7,760 nt of DNA from Chloroflexota bacterium (GTDB lineage Bacteria; Chloroflexota; Dehalococcoidia; SAR202; UBA11138), in assembly GCA_022566975.1 (NCBI GenBank), contig JADFHV010000096.1, positions 1 through 7,760 on the forward strand, in the 5' to 3' direction. The position numbers and the translations under genes are program-made. Shown here in pieces: positions 6,050-7,760 of this stretch. Numbering within the stretch: the stretch's first letter is position 1; each line of letters opens with the position of its first letter. Under the pieces are notes generated by a model that did not search any database, was not told the origin of the DNA, and saw nothing but the letters and a program-made list of their open reading frames with translations.

Positions 6050-7075
6050 ATGAAGGCTAGACACAGCGGCCCGTTGGCCCCCTGGATACAACGAACTTTG
6101 TCTTTCCGCCTACCCCTGGTAGCTTCATCCTCCATTGTCAGCTTATTGGCCCTGCTTCTTAATGTGGCGTTATTGGTGGCTCTTCCCGTTGTGGTCCTGG
6201 CCCAAGGACAGCCTCCAAGGCCTGCGGTATTCGGCGGGACCGCCATGGTGGACGGTGCCACCGCAGCCGATGGAACCATGATATCCGCCTGGATCGACGG
6301 AAAAAAGGTAGCGTCGACCACGGTAAACTCTGGTGGCTACGCTTTCTTTGTCGCACAACCGCCAGGCGAGTCTTTCGGTGGTAAACAGATAACGTTCATG
6401 GTAGGTAACCTCACGGCAGGCGAGACCGCCACCTGGGGAGGTGATGTCGCCGGGGAGCTAAACTTGACCGCAGTCACCCCTCCACCGCCCGCCAACTTGG
6501 TGCCGACTGCCACGGCTACTGAGCCTGTCGCTCCTACACCGCCCGCCACGTCGGTGCCGACTGCCACGGCTACTGAGCCTGTCGCTCCTACACCGCCCGC
6601 CAACTTGGTGCCGACTGCCACGGCTACAAAGCCTGTCGCCCCTCCTGTTGTTGGTCCCGTCGGCCCCGCTGGCCCGAGAGGAGATAAGGGTGACACGGGC
6701 TCGGCAGGCCTTCTTGGTCCCGTTGGCGCTGCTGGCCCGCCTGGCCCCGCCGGGGCGGCCCGCGAAGGAGAGGGTAGTAACACCTGGCTCATTGCGGCAA
6801 TTAGCATCATCTACGGGTTATTCGCTTTATTTGTGTCAATGTACCTCTGGCGTATCATTCGACACCCCACGCCTCGAAGTAATGCAGAGGTAGTCAACCT
6901 TAGGACGGAACTATCTCGTGCCCAAAGGGCGACCAATATGCAGGTCGAATTCTTAGTGGCCGAGTATGAAACAAAGATCAGCAAATTGGAAGTTGAAGGT
7001 TACGACGTGAGGCGACTAAGGACGCTACTTGAAAGGTACAAAGCTGAAGTCAACTCCCCCCGCGGCCCTGCATGA
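6050..7075 (+). CDS. Surface membrane protein with Pro/Thr repeats, collagen-like tract, TM helix and coiled coil
   Basis: A 341-residue exported membrane protein of unknown function. In order: a basic N-terminus and long hydrophobic segment (about 21-50) ending VLAQG, a likely signal peptide or anchor; an extracellular domain (about 55-142) of a type common in Chloroflexota surface proteins, with VDGATAADGTMISAWIDGKK and TATWGG; three 18-residue Pro/Thr repeats (144-197); twelve uninterrupted Gly-X-Y triplets (202-237, including GPRGDKGDTGSAG and GPPGPAGAA); a transmembrane helix (about 246-267) followed by RIIRH; and a heptad-like charged coiled coil (about 276-335). The positive residues after the helix put the coiled coil in the cytoplasm. 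The likely assembly is a trimeric stalk with a displayed head, but this is inference. ATG at 6050 is chosen to start the signal segment; its ribosome site is not evident, and a TTG at 5900 or GTG at 6029 would only add non-conserved residues. Confidence 0.85.
   Translation: MKARHSGPLAPWIQRTLSFRLPLVASSSIVSLLALLLNVALLVALPVVVLAQGQPPRPAVFGGTAMVDGATAADGTMISAWIDGKKVASTTVNSGGYAFFVAQPPGESFGGKQITFMVGNLTAGETATWGGDVAGELNLTAVTPPPPANLVPTATATEPVAPTPPATSVPTATATEPVAPTPPANLVPTATATKPVAPPVVGPVGPAGPRGDKGDTGSAGLLGPVGAAGPPGPAGAAREGEGSNTWLIAAISIIYGLFALFVSMYLWRIIRHPTPRSNAEVVNLRTELSRAQRATNMQVEFLVAEYETKISKLEVEGYDVRRLRTLLERYKAEVNSPRGPA
6479..6640 (+). repeat. Three tandem 54-bp coding repeats (18 residues each)
   Basis: Units at 6479-6532, 6533-6586 and 6587-6640 encode variants of P-T-P-P-A-N-L-V-P-T-A-T-A-T-E-P-V-A. 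By eye, units 1 and 2 differ at 4 of 54 bases, 1 and 3 at 4, and 2 and 3 at 6. The near identity at DNA level points to recent duplication, and copy number may vary between strains. They form the extended linker between the exported domain and the collagen-like tract. Confidence 0.9.
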
Positions 7076-7096
7076 ATACTCGGATCTCGGTGGCTG

Positions 7097-7324
7097 TTGC
7101 TAACTGGGTATGCGGTTCTGATGGACCGGTTGCTGTCCCGCCGGGAGATACCGAGTGCGTGGCCACCGCGAAACAACTCGGCTCATCCGCTTTGGTGTTT
7201 TCCAGCACCAGGAACTACCCCGGGCGTTGAATGTGGGGTGATTCCACACCGCCGCCTCCGCGGGCTTCCGCCCGACCCGCACCGGTTCGACGGTGACAAA
7301 GATGGGGTTGAGTGCCAGAGCTAG
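7097..7324 (+). CDS. Small ORF with an Excalibur-like calcium-binding domain, probably a fragment
   Basis: The last 40 residues or so match the extracellular Excalibur-type domain: Cys46 in VECGVIPHRR, then LPPDPHRFDGDKDGVECQS with a D-x-D-x-D-G calcium loop (DGDKDG) and a second cysteine, C73. Such domains are normally the C-terminal part of secreted proteins. The N-terminal 35 residues look non-conserved, and neither TTG at 7097 nor ATG at 7121 has a clear ribosome site or signal peptide. The frame is open back to the TGA of the collagen-like gene (7073-7075) and is the same frame. The ORF is therefore either a truncated secreted protein or the severed tail of the upstream gene. A different 52-codon frame starting at ATG 7072, overlapping that stop, shows nothing recognisable. 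Confidence 0.5.
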   Translation: MLTGYAVLMDRLLSRREIPSAWPPRNNSAHPLWCFPAPGTTPGVECGVIPHRRLRGLPPDPHRFDGDKDGVECQS

Positions 7325-7354
7325 GTCCACACTAGAAATAGTAGGACAGGTCCG

Positions 7355-7374
7355 ACCACTATGAGTGGTATAAT
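7355..7374 (+). promoter_or_regulatory. Extended -10 promoter with overlapping palindrome
   Basis: A perfect TATAAT lies at 7369-7374 preceded by TGG (7366-7368), giving an extended -10 element that needs little -35 sequence; only a weak match (around 7344-7349) is seen upstream. The arms ACCACT (7355-7360) and AGTGGT (7364-7369) form a perfect 6-bp inverted repeat around ATG that ends inside the -10 box, so a repressor binding there would block the promoter. The transcription start near 7381 fits the lipoprotein gene. Confidence 0.6.
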
Positions 7375-7440
7375 GCCGTGCGCAATGAATAGCATAATTT
7401 GCTGGCGTGGAGGCTGGAAGTTTGCTTCGAGCGCCAGAGG

Positions 7441-7760
7441 GTGATTCTGAGAAGGCTCGTTATTCCAGTCCTCCTCGTTCTGCTGGCCATAATTGGGTTG
7501 GCCTGCGCTCGGCCTGCGCCGACTTCAACGCCCACAGCGGGACCCAATCCATCAACGACTTTGTCCTCCCAACCGTTGTCGACCGCAACGCCTGAGCCTA
7601 CCGCAAGCCCACTGCCGATCCCGACAGCTACCCGGACGCTGCTACCTACCCCCACAACCATTCCGACTTCTATTCCGACGCCCACAGGCGCACCGATTCC
7701 CGAACCTACTTCGACCCCAAGCTCCGAGGCTACTCCAACACCGGCTCCCACGCCAATCCC
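7441..7760 (+). CDS. Pro/Thr-rich lipoprotein, N-terminal part
   Basis: The first 106 codons of an exported lipoprotein that runs off the right edge. Residues 1-22 (basic RR at 4-5, a hydrophobic run, then GLAC) form a lipoprotein signal with C22 as the likely lipidated residue. The lipobox is acceptable but has Gly rather than Leu at -3. The rest visible is a low-complexity linker of Pro, Thr, Ser and Ala, ending in repeated TPxP-like units. Such proteins in Chloroflexota tether a downstream domain to the membrane; that domain is not in the window, so its function is unknown. GTG at 7441 is the best start for the signal peptide, although AGAGG directly abuts it and a GGAGG lies farther up at 7409-7413; an in-frame TTG at 7399 is the alternative. 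An extended -10 promoter lies about 65 bp upstream. Confidence 0.8.
   Translation, partial: MILRRLVIPVLLVLLAIIGLACARPAPTSTPTAGPNPSTTLSSQPLSTATPEPTASPLPIPTATRTLLPTPTTIPTSIPTPTGAPIPEPTSTPSSEATPTPAPTPI

Noticed and set aside
6337..6810. Minus-strand frame with Gly/Pro-rich repeats
   Set aside because: It is antisense to the collagen-like tract and Pro/Thr repeats; the plus frame has a signal peptide, membrane helix and coiled coil.
7275..7292. GGTTCGAC resembling a tRNA T-loop
   Set aside because: No acceptor, D or anticodon arms can be placed around it; it encodes the HRFDG part of the Excalibur-like motif.
7359..7751. Minus-strand frame rich in Gly and Val that looks like a repetitive protein
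   Set aside because: It is the antisense of the Pro/Thr-rich lipoprotein linker; CCN/ACN codons read backwards give Gly/Val repeats.

Overview
The window is a high-GC bacterial chromosome segment. It most resembles an uncultured Chloroflexota lineage (Dehalococcoidia or SAR202-like). This is inference from gene content: CocE-type and alpha/beta hydrolases beside an M20 amidohydrolase, a Lipocalin_5-like protein, surface proteins with Pro/Thr linkers, and short hairpin repeats between genes. No rRNA, tRNA, CRISPR array or intact transposon was found.

Left part (1-3167): two minus-strand genes, a DUF457/YdjM-like membrane protein followed by an M20 amidohydrolase cut by the left edge, probably form one transcript. 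A divergent control region of about 260 bp (a dispersed repeat, a 7-bp inverted repeat and candidate promoters in both directions) separates them from a complete plus-strand CocE/NonD-family hydrolase with its Ser-Asp-His triad visible.

Middle (3166-5223): genes here run on the minus strand. They are a Lipocalin_5-like protein, an alpha/beta hydrolase whose nucleophile serine position holds phenylalanine, and a C-terminal domain fragment (DUF5655-like). The spaces between them hold four copies of a hairpin repeat with compensating stem changes, one copy of a second palindromic repeat, and a 36-bp relic copied from the 3' end of the CocE gene.

Right part (5224-7760): about 800 bp without a convincing gene are followed by a plus-strand set of exported proteins. 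First comes a membrane protein with an extracellular domain, three 18-residue Pro/Thr repeats, a 12-triplet collagen-like Gly-X-Y tract, a transmembrane helix and a cytoplasmic coiled coil. A small Excalibur-like calcium-binding ORF follows in the same frame after a single stop. Last is a Pro/Thr-rich lipoprotein cut by the right edge, behind an extended -10 promoter overlapped by a palindrome. The last three genes look like a cell-surface module; the left and middle genes look like ordinary metabolic hydrolases. I see no recognisable defence system. The most unusual items are the collagen-like membrane protein, the serine-less hydrolase and the hairpin repeat family.
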